From contig CANLXH010000002.1 of assembly GCA_947495075.1 (NCBI GenBank), positions 1,116,001 to 1,180,000 of the forward strand: 64,000 bases of DNA. Reading direction: 5' to 3'. Positions within the stretch are counted from its first letter, which is position 1; every line of letters starts with the position of its first letter. This DNA is from an uncultured Croceitalea sp. (GTDB taxonomy: Bacteria; Bacteroidota; Bacteroidia; Flavobacteriales; Flavobacteriaceae). Under the pieces are notes generated by a model that ran no database searches, was not told the DNA's origin, and was given only the letters and a program-made list of their open reading frames with translations. Of the stretch, positions 63,874-64,000 are shown piece by piece. A program made the translations under genes and the position numbers.

Positions 63874-63998
63874 ACAGCGCTAAACGTAGTGCTGTGATTT
63901 CTACGGAAATATAGCAAAATCCTTTTAACAATGCTGTGTGAAACGGACTTCCGTATAATCACGCTGCATTGTTCACCAAGGAGTCCGCGATAGCGGAC
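63874..63998. repeat. Three consecutive hairpins at the window end
   Basis: Hairpin 1: ACAGCGCT (63874-63881) with AGTGCTGT (63888-63895). Hairpin 2, long and imperfect: AACAATGC (63927-63934) with GCATTGTT (63966-63973), continued inward by six more pairs after a T-T mismatch and capped by ACGG/CCGT. Hairpin 3: GTCCGC (63983-63988) with GCGGAC (63993-63998) and a GATA loop. The AAC...GTT ends of hairpin 2 recall integron attC sites, but the R-box consensus is not met. No gene is seen from 63827 to 64000. Confidence 0.55.
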
Positions 63999-64000
63999 GT

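Overview
The window looks like chromosomal DNA of a flavobacterium (Bacteroidota, Flavobacteriaceae). Signs are the AT-rich coding style, several TAnnTTTG promoter boxes of the Bacteroidota type, the complete gldKLMN set of the type IX secretion/gliding system, a Bacteroidota-type LptE, an HYC_CC_PP-like protein, and a fused RHS/DUF6443 polymorphic-toxin locus. I do not name a genus.

Bases 1-41.5 kb read as conserved chromosome. They hold a truncated tail-specific protease; a DNA/RNA nuclease; the cell-shape operon mreB-mreC-mreD-mrdA-rodA (minus strand) with purH upstream; a free-methionine-sulfoxide-reductase-like GAF protein; a five-gene plus-strand cluster built around HMA (heavy-metal-associated) domains; groES-groEL; the minus-strand run miaB - sigma-54 activator - lptE - TPR-like protein - secG; two surface lipoproteins; topA; an arginase-fold protein with degraded metal ligands; gldK-gldL-gldM-gldN; an FAD oxidoreductase; a DUF983 protein; an ABC-F ATPase; an LRR protein; and an RND efflux operon (adaptor, pump, TolC-like channel) ending in a small CPxC protein.

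Bases 41.5-64 kb look accessory. The region opens with the 3' half of a degenerate tRNA-Met and a 15-bp inverted repeat. A 9.1-kb RHS toxin pair follows, with a 4-base-overlapping candidate immunity gene and a DUF416 gene. Next come four intact serine hydrolases (beta-lactamase/S12 fold) in one orientation, mixed with gene debris: a duplicated 3' end, a C-terminal fragment of a fifth hydrolase, a PD40 fragment and a 51-residue XRE regulator. A membrane-anchored AraC regulator is divergent from them. An acyltransferase and a membrane LytTR regulator lie between strongly structured non-coding segments at the right end.

Nothing in the window is certainly a new system. The items most worth a second look are the RHS toxin tail with its two partners, the domain inserted inside its DUF6443 region, the HMA/NHL/MauE cluster, the arginase-fold pseudoenzyme beside gldK, the sigma-54-like site before groES, and the decayed hydrolase cluster. 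All family calls come from reading the sequence by eye; no database search was run.
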